Source: Pedobacter soli
GTDB taxonomy: Bacteria; Bacteroidota; Bacteroidia; Sphingobacteriales; Sphingobacteriaceae
Length of the DNA stretch: 64,000 nt
Reading direction: 5' to 3'
NCBI RefSeq assembly: GCF_900101435.1
Contig: NZ_FMZH01000003.1
Coordinates: 434,001-498,000, forward strand
In this document: one piece after another, positions 8,329 to 16,700 of the stretch
Numbering within the stretch: position 1 is the stretch's first letter
How the letters are laid out: each line of letters begins with the position of its first letter
Notes under the pieces: model-generated
Told to the model about the DNA's origin: nothing
What the model saw: only the letters and a program-made list of their open reading frames with translations
Database searches by the model: none
Translations under genes and position numbers: made by a program

Positions 8329-9726
8329 ATGGAACAACAGATCAAACCAGTTTTCGACTTACAGCAACAGCATAAATTTGAATTGCGGAAAACCGATGCC
8401 AAAACGCGGATTGCAAAACTGAAAAAGCTTAAACAGGCATTAACAGATGCAGAAGCAGAGATTTTTGCAGCACTTGAACAAGATTTACGCAAAAACCCTT
8501 TTGAGAGTGCCGTTACTGAATTGTATTTTACTTATGCCGAAATAGATCATGCGATTAAAAAACTGAGGAGCTGGATGAGGCCTAAAGCAGCAGGCAGAAC
8601 CTTGAGTAATTTTTTTGTCCGCAACAGAATTTATTACGAACCTAAAGGTGTTTGTCTCATTATTGCCCCCTGGAATTATCCGCTGCAGTTGATGATGAGT
8701 CCGCTGGTTTCGGCAATAGCTGCCGGAAACTGCGCCATTCTTAAACCTTCTGAAATTAGTGCGGCAACGGCCAGTGTGATTGCTAAGCTCATTGCCGCCA
8801 CTTTTGAGCCAAAAGAAATAGCCTGTTTTGAGGGCGATGCAGCCGTTTCTACGACATTGCTGGGATTGCCTTTTGATCATATTTTCTTTACTGGCAGTAC
8901 CGCTATTGGTAAAGTAGTAATGGAGGCTGCGGCGAAGAACCTGACTTCAGTTACCCTTGAGCTTGGTGGAAAATCGCCTGCCATAGTAGATGACACCTGC
9001 GATTTAAAAAAAGCTGCTGAAAAAATTGCCTGGGGAAAGCTGGTAAATGCAGGGCAAACCTGTATTGCGCCTGATTATGTGCTGATTGAACAAAACCTGG
9101 AGGCCGATTTTGTAAAACACTACCATGCTGCGGTAGAGAAAATGTTTTATGGGCATTCAGAAATTAATAAAGGCGATTACGCTAAAATCGTAAACCAAAA
9201 GCAGTTCAACCGGTTACAAAAACTTGTTGAAGCGGCTGTAGCAGAAGGCGCTATTGTGGCCGTCGGCGGCAAGTTTGATGAAAAAGATTTTACAATAACG
9301 CCTACACTTTTAACGGCTGTAACCGAAAACAATGTGATTATGGAGGATGAAATTTTTGGTCCTGTACTGCCTGTTGTTAGTTATAGCCGGTTGGGGGAGG
9401 CTATTGATTTGGTAAACCGGAAGCAAAAACCTTTAGCACTTTATATTTTTTCCGATAGTACTGTGAACCAAAATAAAATCATTGCAGAAACCAGTGCTGG
9501 GGGAACTTGTGTAAACGATGTATTGGTACACATTGGCAACCCTAATTTGCCTTTTGGAGGTGTGAACAGCAGTGGTATGGGGAGTTGCCATGGTATTTTT
9601 GGCTTTAAAACTTTCTCGCACGAAAGGGCAGTAGTGTTTCAATCGAAACTGGGCGTTACGAAAATGATTTATCCGCCTTATGCGTCAAAAATGGGTTTGC
9701 TCAAGTGGTTGAAGAAATTGATGTGA
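8329..9726 (+). CDS. NAD(P)-dependent aldehyde dehydrogenase
   Basis: A 465-residue enzyme that oxidises aldehydes to acids. Seen are the cofactor motif FTGSTAIGK, the general-base motif TLELGGKSP (Glu), and the catalytic Cys in NAGQTCIAPDY. Its length, the lack of a signal peptide and the hydrophobic/basic C-terminal tail fit the class 3 (fatty aldehyde) group. It is divergent from the FAD-like gene, with 115 nt between them. The substrate is unknown. Confidence 0.93.
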   Translation: MEQQIKPVFDLQQQHKFELRKTDAKTRIAKLKKLKQALTDAEAEIFAALEQDLRKNPFESAVTELYFTYAEIDHAIKKLRSWMRPKAAGRTLSNFFVRNRIYYEPKGVCLIIAPWNYPLQLMMSPLVSAIAAGNCAILKPSEISAATASVIAKLIAATFEPKEIACFEGDAAVSTTLLGLPFDHIFFTGSTAIGKVVMEAAAKNLTSVTLELGGKSPAIVDDTCDLKKAAEKIAWGKLVNAGQTCIAPDYVLIEQNLEADFVKHYHAAVEKMFYGHSEINKGDYAKIVNQKQFNRLQKLVEAAVAEGAIVAVGGKFDEKDFTITPTLLTAVTENNVIMEDEIFGPVLPVVSYSRLGEAIDLVNRKQKPLALYIFSDSTVNQNKIIAETSAGGTCVNDVLVHIGNPNLPFGGVNSSGMGSCHGIFGFKTFSHERAVVFQSKLGVTKMIYPPYASKMGLLKWLKKLM

Positions 9727-9833
9727 TAGTTGTTTTAATGTCGAAAAGTTGTAATGTTTGAAGGTTCAATTGCAGCTTTTCAACCTTCCAACTTATTCTA
9801 ATAATTCTCCCTTAAAAAGCTTATTTTAGGTTC

Positions 9834-10358
9834 ATGGATATAGAACAGCTTAAATACCCTATTGGTCAGTTTTCAATGCCTGCCATTTTCGATCAAAAGC
9901 AGATTGATGAGTGGATAGCTGAAATAGAAGCCTTACCCAGCCAGCTTAAAAAGGCTACAGAAAACTTAACGGAAGAAGATTTAAACCAAACCTATCGTCC
10001 GGGGGGCTGGACTTTGCGCCAGGTTGTTCACCATATTCCCGATAGCCACATTAATGCCTATATCCGGTTTAAACAGGCTATCACAGAAGATGTGCCTGTA
10101 ATCAGACCTTATTACGAAGAGCGCTGGGCAGAAACAGGGGAGGCAAAGGCTGGAGATATCCAACTTTCTCTTGCCTTAATAGCTGCATTGCATCAACGTT
10201 GGGTTGCTTTTTTAAAAACATTGCAACCGGCCGATTACCAGCGGAAATATATCCATCCGGAGCATGGAAAGGAACTTTCTTTAGCGAATATGCTAGGCAT
10301 GTATGCCTGGCACGGCAAACACCATTTAGCGCACATTACCAATACCCTAACAAAATGA
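9834..10358 (+). CDS. YfiT/DinB-type putative bacillithiol transferase
   Basis: A 174-residue four-helix metal-binding protein of the DinB superfamily. The likely metal ligands are His in VVHHIPDSH and two His in HGKHHLAHI near the C terminus. The sequence fits the YfiT (BstA) branch, which conjugates bacillithiol to electrophiles in Firmicutes; whether this organism makes bacillithiol cannot be told from the window. Its stop codon overlaps the next start (ATGA), so the two are co-translated. Confidence 0.85.
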   Translation: MDIEQLKYPIGQFSMPAIFDQKQIDEWIAEIEALPSQLKKATENLTEEDLNQTYRPGGWTLRQVVHHIPDSHINAYIRFKQAITEDVPVIRPYYEERWAETGEAKAGDIQLSLALIAALHQRWVAFLKTLQPADYQRKYIHPEHGKELSLANMLGMYAWHGKHHLAHITNTLTK

Positions 10359-10831
10359 AAAATACCCGTTTAACTTTACTGACCTTATTGGTTATTGGTT
10401 TTTCGACCTTCGCGAATGCTCAAAAAGCGCCATCCAAAACCTTAGCTTTTGTTTTAGGCTCATGGGAAATGCAAACACCCAAAGGAAAGCTGGTTGAGCA
10501 ATGGGTAAAAAATCCTGATCAAACACTTAGCGGCAAAAGCTTCCGGATTAATGCAAAAGGGGATAGTACGCTTACCGAAACACTTCAAATCAGAAAGATT
10601 GGTAAAGATATTTTTTATTGCTCAACAGTAAACGGGCAAAATGAAGGCAAAGAAGTGTGTTTTAAGTTAATTTCTACTAAAGATCTAACATACGTCTTCG
10701 AAAATCAAACGCACGATTTTCCACAGCGGATAGTTTATCAGGATAAGGGCAAAAAAGAAATGCTCGCCTGGATTGAAGGCGAGCTGAATGGTAAAAGCCG
10801 GAAATCGGAGTTTAAATATAGAAGGCAATAG
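10355..10831 (+). CDS. Secreted DUF6265-like protein
   Basis: A 158-residue protein. The start at 10355 is chosen because it gives a clear signal peptide (residues 1-23, ending FANAQ) and a 4-bp ATGA overlap with the upstream gene; a longer open frame exists but has no sense upstream. The mature part (WEMQTPKGKLVEQW, FENQTHDFPQRI) looks like a small lipocalin-like beta-barrel, as in DUF6265 proteins. Function is unknown. Coupling to the YfiT-like gene suggests a joint role in small-molecule stress, which is an inference. Confidence 0.8.
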   Translation: MKNTRLTLLTLLVIGFSTFANAQKAPSKTLAFVLGSWEMQTPKGKLVEQWVKNPDQTLSGKSFRINAKGDSTLTETLQIRKIGKDIFYCSTVNGQNEGKEVCFKLISTKDLTYVFENQTHDFPQRIVYQDKGKKEMLAWIEGELNGKSRKSEFKYRRQ

Positions 10832-10837
10832 ACGATT

Positions 10838-10922
10838 CGTCATGCTGATCCGATAGCTATCGGATTTATTTCAGCATCTTTTTAGCATGAAAGACCCTGA
10901 AATAAATTCAGGGTGACGATCA
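10838..10922. repeat. GTCAT...GTGACG inverted-repeat element
   Basis: It contains CCGATAGCTATCGG (the same palindrome as at 4389), an ATGCTGA/TCAGCAT pair and CCCTGAAATAAATTCAGGG. It lies between convergent genes and may end transcription from both sides. Confidence 0.6.
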
Positions 10923-10942
10923 AGGTAAAAAAGAGAATCTAA

Positions 10943-11662
10943 CTACATCAGTACCAGCATGGCAGCGCTCATGGCAATCATGATAGCGTCTTCTACTATG
11001 GTTACAGTGCTCATGGGCAGGTTGAAAACTGCACCCAGACAGGCACATTGAATTTTTTTCTTGTTCAGTACGCTTTCTAAAACACCCAGAATACTCACTG
11101 TCATTACAATTAAAGTAACCCAGTTAACCACAACAGGCGATAGGTTTAGTGCGAAAGATAAACCCAATCCCAGTTCAATAAACGCGTAGATGTAACCCCA
11201 GGCACTAAATTTTTTGGCTACAATATCGTACATCGCATAGCTTTCGGCAAAAGCTTTCAAATTCAGCATTTTGAAGAAGGAGAAAGTAAGGAAAAAACCT
11301 GCCATAAAAATGCGCATGAAAACCATAAAATCTATCGTTCCATTTTGCAAAGAAACCATTAATGAAACTGCGGTAACATAGCCAAAAATGAGGAGAATGG
11401 GTTTATAGGTTGCTGCCCAGGATTTAGTTTCTTCGACCATTTCGCTATGTGCAATTGCCGAGATCTGGTATTTGCTGTCTTTACCACCTAATGCATCTTG
11501 TAAGGCGCTAAGGCCTATGTGTTTATCCATGCTAATAGTGGCCGAGTTTGTATCTTTCGAAACTTCAACCGAAGTAATATCAGGCAAAACCAAAAGATTA
11601 CTTTTTACTTTATTTTCGCAACCGCCACAAGTCATGCCGGTAAGTTGATAGGTATGTGTCAT
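10943..11662 (-). CDS. HMA domain fused to MauE/DoxX-like membrane protein
   Basis: A 239-residue fusion. Residues 1-70 form a heavy-metal-associated domain with TGMTCGGCENKV (CxxC). Residues ~85-239 hold about four membrane helices of MauE/DoxX type with a CACLG motif near residue 205. The start at 11662 gives MTHTYQLTGM, and a -7 box lies just upstream. The fusion suggests delivery of metal to, or redox control of, a membrane partner. It follows the metal operon at 12070-16606 on the same strand, separated by a 400-nt gene-free stretch. Function is inferred only. Confidence 0.85.
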   Translation of the reverse strand: MTHTYQLTGMTCGGCENKVKSNLLVLPDITSVEVSKDTNSATISMDKHIGLSALQDALGGKDSKYQISAIAHSEMVEETKSWAATYKPILLIFGYVTAVSLMVSLQNGTIDFMVFMRIFMAGFFLTFSFFKMLNLKAFAESYAMYDIVAKKFSAWGYIYAFIELGLGLSFALNLSPVVVNWVTLIVMTVSILGVLESVLNKKKIQCACLGAVFNLPMSTVTIVEDAIMIAMSAAMLVLM

Positions 11663-11677
11663 GTTATAAATTTTAAA

Positions 11678-11685
11678 CAAATTTA
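11678..11685 (-). promoter_or_regulatory. -7 box of the HMA-MauE gene
   Basis: The minus strand reads TAAATTTG, 15 nt before the ATG. I see no clear -33 TTTG at the right spacing. Confidence 0.5.
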
Positions 11686-11759
11686 CCTCTTCAAACACCC
11701 TGATTTGTTATACAATAACCATAAAGTTTTATAGGATTTTGGATGCTGTCATTCTAAAC

Positions 11760-12010
11760 GCTGTGAAAAATCGTTTACTGTTTAGTGGAAATTTTCTTTG
11801 CAAATTTTGCACCCAACTAGGCCATAGTACAGTATCTCCGTTCTACTTAAATCCGGCCTAACAAATTTTTCGGGCTGCAGTATCCCAGCCACACTACCGG
11901 CTTTGAAAGAAAAATTTTCAGCCGGCATTTTTTGTTTCTTTTTGATGCCAAAAAGAAAGAGCCCTTCGGCGGCGGCGAGCCGAGGCAAGGACGAGCTGTA
12001 GGGCAAAAAA
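11760..12010. other. Gene-free stretch with dispersed-repeat character
   Basis: The 407 nt between 11663 and 12069 have no credible gene. The part 11800-12005 is locally GC-rich (GGCGGCGGCGAGCCGAGG) and contains paired segments (TTTGTTTCTTTTTGATGCC / GGCATCAAAAAGAAACAAA style). This suggests a degraded dispersed element. A 74-codon open frame across it has no recognisable product. Confidence 0.4.
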
Positions 12011-12069
12011 GCAATTATAAGTCGTGCATGTTGATTTTTATACCATAAATTGCTCCCAGCGCAGACGTA

Positions 12070-12894
12070 TTACCCTACCAAAACCGAGGTCATCGTTAGC
12101 GAACCGCCAACAGCTTTATCGTTAAAGAAAGTAATTTCTTCCTGATCATTTTTCAATCCCAGGGTATAAATTAAGGGTAAATAATGCTCTGGTGTTGGGA
12201 TGGCGAGCATGGCATCCGAGCCTAAACTCCGGTAATTCATTAGAGGTTTGTGGTCGCCGTTAGCAATCAGATTTTTAAATTTATCATTCATTTCGTTGGC
12301 CCAGTCGTAACCACCACCGTGAATCATTTCCCAGCTTAACATCCGCAGGTTATGTACCATGTTGCCGCTACCAATTACCAGTACACCTTTTTTACGCAGG
12401 GCATAAATTTCTTTGGCAATTTCGTAATGCTCTTCTGGTGCTTTGGTGTAATCGATACTTAACTGCAGCACGGGAATATTGGCCTCGGGATACATGTGCC
12501 TTACAATGGTCCAGGTTCCGTGATCTAAGCCCCAGTCGTGATCTAAACCAACAGTAGTACTGTGAATTAACGATGGGATTTCAGCTGCAAGTTTAGCATC
12601 ACCAGGGGCAGGGTATTGCACATCGAATAATGCTTGCGGAAAGCCGCCAAAATCATGAATGGTAGATGGAAAATCCATTGCGGTAACAAAGGTACCGCGG
12701 GTATACCAATGTGCCGAAACTACCAGTACTGCTTTCGGAACTGGAATATATTTGGCCAGATCGGCCCAGCTCTGGCTAAACTCATTGTGCTCAATACCGT
12801 TCATGGGCGAGCCATGGCCGATAAATAGGGTTGGCATCAAATCGGTTTGTGGCAAACGCTGAGTAAAGTTTCTGAATTGAGATAATGCTGACAT
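12070..12894 (-). CDS. ygiD: 4,5-DOPA-extradiol-dioxygenase-like protein
   Basis: A 274-residue cytoplasmic enzyme of the class III extradiol ring-cleaving dioxygenase fold, as in E. coli YgiD. Seen are the metal-ligand regions FIGHGSPMN near residue 25 and VSAHWYTRG near residue 60, DHGTW around residue 130, and IGSGNMVHN around residue 175. Its natural substrate in non-plant organisms is not known. It lies 108 nt after yceI on the same strand. Confidence 0.92.
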   Translation of the reverse strand: MSALSQFRNFTQRLPQTDLMPTLFIGHGSPMNGIEHNEFSQSWADLAKYIPVPKAVLVVSAHWYTRGTFVTAMDFPSTIHDFGGFPQALFDVQYPAPGDAKLAAEIPSLIHSTTVGLDHDWGLDHGTWTIVRHMYPEANIPVLQLSIDYTKAPEEHYEIAKEIYALRKKGVLVIGSGNMVHNLRMLSWEMIHGGGYDWANEMNDKFKNLIANGDHKPLMNYRSLGSDAMLAIPTPEHYLPLIYTLGLKNDQEEITFFNDKAVGGSLTMTSVLVG

Positions 12895-12966
12895 GGTATT
12901 GTTGTTTGTCTAATCAAAATTTAAATAATCGTCCTACTGAACTTTTTTCAGGATCCGATGAGAGAG

Positions 12967-12987
12967 ATTCCGGGCCAGGCCCGGAAT
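12967..12987. repeat. ATTCCGGGCC palindrome
   Basis: This is a 10-bp perfect inverted repeat around a central A, followed by GACG. It is the core of another GTCAT/ATGAC-type element between yceI and ygiD. Confidence 0.6.
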
Positions 12988-13002
12988 GACGATGTTTTTC
13001 AG

Positions 13003-13575
13003 TTATTTAGCCTGAACAAACTCCAGGTTTAATTTAATCGCAACATCTTTAGCTACACCTGCCCCTGTTGGATCGTATTTAATGTTATAATCTAAACGGT
13101 TAATGGTGGTTGTGGCACCGAAACCAGCTTTAGTATTGCCTTGTTGGTCTTTAGCTGTTCCGCCGTAAACCACAGCAAATTTTACATCCTTGGTTACATC
13201 GCGGATAGTTAATTTACCACTTAATTCGTAATTGTTACCGCTTAATTTTTTAAAACCGGTACTTTCGAATTTCATGGCCGGGAATTTTTCTGCATTGAAA
13301 AAATCGTCGGTTTTTAAGTGACCATCCCGCATATCAACACCAGTGGTAATGCTGTTCACATCAACAGTAAAGTTAATTTTGGCATCTGTTAAATCGGGTT
13401 TTGCCGCAGTAACAGCGCCATCAAATTTTTTAAATGAGCCATCAACAAAAGAAATACCCATGTGTTTAACTGAAAAGTTAACAAATGAATGCATGGGATC
13501 AATTTTCCATGTTGTTTGTGCAAAAGAAGCCACGCTGATTGAGGTAGCTATCAGGAATAAAAATAATTTTTTCAT
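13003..13575 (-). CDS. Secreted YceI family lipid-binding protein
   Basis: A 190-residue protein. The signal peptide (1-19, ending SFAQ) is followed by a YceI lipocalin-like barrel with the characteristic WKIDPMHSFVNFSVKHMG, FKKFDGAV and LTIRDVTKDV. YceI proteins bind isoprenoid-like lipids in the periplasm and are often stress-induced. It has its own -7 box. It follows the metal operon on the same strand. Confidence 0.93.
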   Translation of the reverse strand: MKKLFLFLIATSISVASFAQTTWKIDPMHSFVNFSVKHMGISFVDGSFKKFDGAVTAAKPDLTDAKINFTVDVNSITTGVDMRDGHLKTDDFFNAEKFPAMKFESTGFKKLSGNNYELSGKLTIRDVTKDVKFAVVYGGTAKDQQGNTKAGFGATTTINRLDYNIKYDPTGAGVAKDVAIKLNLEFVQAK

Positions 13576-13594
13576 GTCTTGTTCTTTTTTTTAA

Positions 13595-13602
13595 CAAAAG
13601 TA
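13595..13602 (-). promoter_or_regulatory. -7 box of yceI
   Basis: The minus strand reads TACTTTTG, a match to TAnnTTTG. The predicted leader is about 17 nt. No good -33 box is seen. Confidence 0.55.
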
Positions 13603-13651
13603 CGCTGACATTCAAAAGGATAGTATTGATGTATGTTAAGAAAAAGCTGGG

Positions 13652-14212
13652 TTATATTTCGTCGAGCGTTTTGCGCTGATTCAATGTTTTGGCTTTATAC
13701 GCCGATGGTGTAAAGCCTGTTACCTTCTTAAATTGTGTTGAAAGATGAGCTACACTGCTGTAATTGAGCTGATAGGCAATTTCGCTGAGAGTAAGTTCAC
13801 CATAGGTTAGCATTTCTTTGGCCTTCTCTATTTTCTGAGCGATAAGATACTTTTCGATGGTTTGTTTTTCAACTTCAGAGAAAATAAGGCTAAGCTGAGG
13901 ATATTCGAGTTTAAGCTGTCCGCTTAAATAAGTGGAGAGATTAATTTTTAACGGTTCTTTTGAATAATGAACAAGGTTGATGATCGATGTTTTGATTTGC
14001 TCGGCAATTTGCGTTTTCCGGTCTGCCAGGAGCTCAAAGCCAAAGGGGTGTAAGGCTTCACTTATTTTCAGTTTATCATCTGCACTGATGGTTCCGGGAA
14101 GTACAACTTCACCTAGGTCAACCGAAACAGGGTTAAAGCCAAGCTTTTCCAACTCGGCTTTAACCACCATTTTACAGCGGTTGCATACCATATTTTTGAT
14201 ATGCAGATTCAT
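13652..14212 (-). CDS. HMA-like domain fused to AraC-type DNA-binding domain
   Basis: A 186-residue fusion. Residues 1-70 resemble a heavy-metal-associated domain, with NMVCNRCKMVV carrying Cys10 and Cys13. Residues ~95-180 form an AraC two-helix-turn-helix domain (TLSEIAYQLNYSS, then QFKKVTGFTPSAY). The gene overlaps the DUF3347 gene by one base (TAATG). The natural reading is a one-component regulator that senses a thiophilic metal through CxxC and controls the operon it closes. The metal is not shown by sequence; copper is favoured by the neighbours. Confidence 0.85.
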   Translation of the reverse strand: MNLHIKNMVCNRCKMVVKAELEKLGFNPVSVDLGEVVLPGTISADDKLKISEALHPFGFELLADRKTQIAEQIKTSIINLVHYSKEPLKINLSTYLSGQLKLEYPQLSLIFSEVEKQTIEKYLIAQKIEKAKEMLTYGELTLSEIAYQLNYSSVAHLSTQFKKVTGFTPSAYKAKTLNQRKTLDEI

Positions 14213-14715
14213 TATTTCGATTTAAGGGTTTCTGAAACATCACCACAATCAAACATCATACTGCCATAGTAAGGGTTTTCGATGTTTTCTTTTTCGTTTA
14301 ACCAGCTGGCTTTAGCCATCGGGCAATGCTGAACATAAACAGTTGCATTATTGAATTTAATGTTTTTCACTGTTTTAATCATGGCATATGAAATACCTTC
14401 GAAAGATTTACGCTGGGCTTTGATATCTTTTCCGGCAGCAAGCTCGGCAGCTTTAGCTTTAATTACTTTTGCCTGTTCCATCCAAAGCATGTGTTGCGTA
14501 GCAGGTAAATCTTTATGCGGAATAGCCTCCACTTTAGCTGATAGAACTTTTACTTTCTCTGTGGCCAGATCTTTTTTATCGGTAGCCAATGCATTTTTAA
14601 CATCGTAGTAAGCGGTGAGTAGCTGATTAAAAGCCCCATCTGTTTTACTTTGTGCAAAAGTGATTTTAGTAGTAGCGATAGCGATGAAAGCTACCATTAT
14701 CATTATTTTTTTCAT
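14212..14715 (-). CDS. Secreted DUF3347 domain protein
   Basis: A 167-residue protein with signal peptide 1-21. The C-terminal motif YVQHCPMA followed by W, then NPYYGSMMFDCG, is the DUF3347 signature seen at the end of CusB-like and copper-related proteins. Cys, Met and His in that motif could bind copper. It lies 9 nt after the barrel gene, in the middle of a five-gene run. The likely role is a periplasmic metal chaperone, by inference. Confidence 0.88.
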   Translation of the reverse strand: MKKIMIMVAFIAIATTKITFAQSKTDGAFNQLLTAYYDVKNALATDKKDLATEKVKVLSAKVEAIPHKDLPATQHMLWMEQAKVIKAKAAELAAGKDIKAQRKSFEGISYAMIKTVKNIKFNNATVYVQHCPMAKASWLNEKENIENPYYGSMMFDCGDVSETLKSK

Positions 14716-14724
14716 CTGTTGATT

Positions 14725-15537
14725 TTATTTTAATACGTTAAAAAAATTAAATTCTGCCCTTAGGAGGTACATGTTTTTGGTGTAGCGATCAGTCATATTT
14801 CCAGCAGCCTGAAAGCGGTAACCTAAATCAATCCGCGTGGTGCTGTTCAAAATAACCTGTAACGCAGGTGCCAAATCGAGGTAAGATTGCCCCGTAGCAG
14901 GATCTGTTTTACCCAGCATTTCAAAATAAACATTAAAGTTGGGCTCCTTGTAGTTTTTGTATACAAATGGTAAAACCAGGTAGCCCGACGATAAACTGTA
15001 AGAAAGCATATTATTAGGTCTGGGCATGCCCGCAATTTGCCTGTCGCTGTTTTCAAAAGCATGCGCATAACCTAATGTTGCCGACAAAGCTAATTTATGC
15101 AAAAGCTGGGTAAATATTACACCACCCTGTACGCCACTGTTATCGCCTTCCAAATTGATGTCGCGGGTATAAGTGGGGCGTTTACTCGTGCTGATGCGCC
15201 CAAAAGCTGCGGCCCTGAAATGGCTTTGCGCATCATCTATCGATAAAAAACGGTATTTGGCATATAAACTTCCACCTTCTAAACGATATTTCCCATCCAT
15301 ATCAGAAAGGAAAGCCTGTGCATGTGCCATCAGGTTTTTATTGAACCCGATCATCACTTCAGGGATTGTACGGCTTACGAAACCGGGATTGTTGAACATA
15401 CCCTCATTGGTGATGCGCACGCCAATAGATTTGGTGGGCATGTTGCTTGCCGGTTCGGTAAAGACATACAACTCCTGACTAAAAGCATGATTGAAAGCGC
15501 CGGCCAAAACCAGCGCTAGAATGAATATCCTTTTCAT
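14725..15537 (-). CDS. Secreted beta-rich (outer-membrane barrel-like) protein
   Basis: A 270-residue protein with a signal peptide (ending AFSQ). The mature sequence alternates polar and aromatic residues, and the chain ends in aromatic YLLRAEFNFFNVLK, as expected of an outer-membrane barrel. I do not recognise a named family. It starts 3 nt after the stop of the secreted HMA gene, so it belongs to the metal operon. It could be a channel or receptor for the metal or its ligand. Confidence 0.75.
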   Translation of the reverse strand: MKRIFILALVLAGAFNHAFSQELYVFTEPASNMPTKSIGVRITNEGMFNNPGFVSRTIPEVMIGFNKNLMAHAQAFLSDMDGKYRLEGGSLYAKYRFLSIDDAQSHFRAAAFGRISTSKRPTYTRDINLEGDNSGVQGGVIFTQLLHKLALSATLGYAHAFENSDRQIAGMPRPNNMLSYSLSSGYLVLPFVYKNYKEPNFNVYFEMLGKTDPATGQSYLDLAPALQVILNSTTRIDLGYRFQAAGNMTDRYTKNMYLLRAEFNFFNVLK

Positions 15538-15540
15538 GGC

Positions 15541-16077
15541 TTAAGAAAGCACTAAATGATAAACACGTGTTTTCTTGCCATTAACCACGCCGGTACCACT
15601 TGCGTAGGCATCAGAATTAATCGAAGCGGCCTGCTTCTTAAATGCTGCACCAGAAATAAAGTTTTTATCAATAACCGATGCCTTTACGGTGCCGTTTAGG
15701 GTTTTGTTTTTTGCGTTTACAAAACGATAAACGTTTCCATTCACTATGGCCTGGCCTTTATCGTCAACCTTAACCTGGTCGAAATTGAAATCTGCAGTTA
15801 ATCCACCTACTGAGAAACCAGCATCCTGAACTTTTTTGCGTACCAGGTCGAGGTTAATGTCGGCACCTTTTTTAAAGGTAAGTACAAAAATGTTTTTGTT
15901 TAGATCGGGTTTAACCGAGTTAATAAAGCCTAAAGTCTCCAAAGATTTTTGTGTGGCATTAGAGCACATCGAGCAGGTTAATCCGGTAACCTGTAAATCG
16001 GCAGTTGATATTTGTTGCGCCGAAGCAGTTACGGCGAAGAAAAGCATAATAATGCTGAATAATTTTATCGTTTTCAT
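15541..16077 (-). CDS. Secreted heavy-metal-associated (HMA) protein
   Basis: A 178-residue protein with signal peptide 1-20 and an HMA domain whose binding loop is LTCSMCSNA (CxxC around residues 35-38). The C-terminal ~90 residues (ADFNFDQVKVDDKGQ onward) have no family I recognise. An exported CopZ-like domain points to metal capture in the periplasm. It is second in the operon after the HYC_CC_PP gene. Confidence 0.88.
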   Translation of the reverse strand: MKTIKLFSIIMLFFAVTASAQQISTADLQVTGLTCSMCSNATQKSLETLGFINSVKPDLNKNIFVLTFKKGADINLDLVRKKVQDAGFSVGGLTADFNFDQVKVDDKGQAIVNGNVYRFVNAKNKTLNGTVKASVIDKNFISGAAFKKQAASINSDAYASGTGVVNGKKTRVYHLVLS

Positions 16078-16104
16078 GATTTTTTTGAATTAGAATAAAA
16101 GAAT

Positions 16105-16195
16105 AATCCGTCTTTTCGACGGAATTTTTCATGACAGAGAAATCTCAAAAGATAGATTTCTCATTCCGTTACACTTCATTCGAAATGACGGAAAC
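16105..16195. repeat. Inverted-repeat element ending AATGACGG
   Basis: It starts CCGTCTTTTCGACGG and ends CATTCGAAATGACGG, with a GAGAAATCTC...GATTTCTC pair inside. It has the same general plan as the elements at 4370 and 31483. Here it lies inside a same-strand operon, between HYC_CC_PP and the secreted HMA gene. Confidence 0.55.
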
Positions 16196-16204
16196 GAAAA
16201 AATC

Positions 16205-16606
16205 CTAATTCCTGAAAATACAATTGAAAACATGCAAGGCAACCCGCGTGGAAAGGGGTGGAGCCCTGTTCGAAATTTTGTTAAAAAACTCCGGATTGAT
16301 GTTCGAAAGAAACTCAATCACTGGTGGGTGGATAAACAGCTGGATAGAAAAAAGCTTCGGCATTTGTATTTGTGCCTCTGCCTGATGGCTATCCTTAACT
16401 TTTACCGTTACCTGGGTGTTTTTGCAGCAGCCGTCATCTTTCTTTTCGGCAGGTATTTCTTTACAGAATTTGCAGGAAACCTCGTTGCTGAACATTTTTA
16501 CATTTGCAAGCTTTCCTCCGCAAAAGTGTAAACTTAAAGCCAAACCCATCACACTAACTGCATAGAATACAGCCAAAGAAAGTGCTATTTTTTGTTTGAG
16601 CTTCAT
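16205..16606 (-). CDS. HYC_CC_PP family protein
   Basis: A 133-residue protein with an N-terminal hydrophobic segment (residues 8-25). It has the signature of this Bacteroidota family: an HYC-like HFC at ~27-29, a CC pair near residue 60 (DDGCCKNTQ) and PP near residue 94. Additional Cys in SCKFCKE make it Cys-rich, so metal binding is plausible. It is first in the metal operon. Its -7 box is so close that the mRNA should have almost no leader. Confidence 0.85.
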   Translation of the reverse strand: MKLKQKIALSLAVFYAVSVMGLALSLHFCGGKLANVKMFSNEVSCKFCKEIPAEKKDDGCCKNTQVTVKVKDSHQAEAQIQMPKLFSIQLFIHPPVIEFLSNINPEFFNKISNRAPPLSTRVALHVFNCIFRN

Positions 16607-16611
16607 AATTA

Positions 16612-16619
16612 CAAAGGTA
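16612..16619 (-). promoter_or_regulatory. -7 box of the metal operon
   Basis: The minus strand reads TACCTTTG, with 5 nt between the box and the ATG at 16606. Transcription should begin at or within about 2 nt of the start codon. Confidence 0.65.
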
Positions 16620-16700
16620 AGGCAAAAAATATCGAATTATAGGTGCATTTATTTATTGAATTTCATTTTTTAGCTTAATTTAGCCTCAAACACCTTTTTG

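Noticed and set aside
11782..12006. 74-codon open frame on the minus strand
   Set aside because: It lies in a GC-rich repeat-like stretch, has no ribosome site, and gives no recognisable product.
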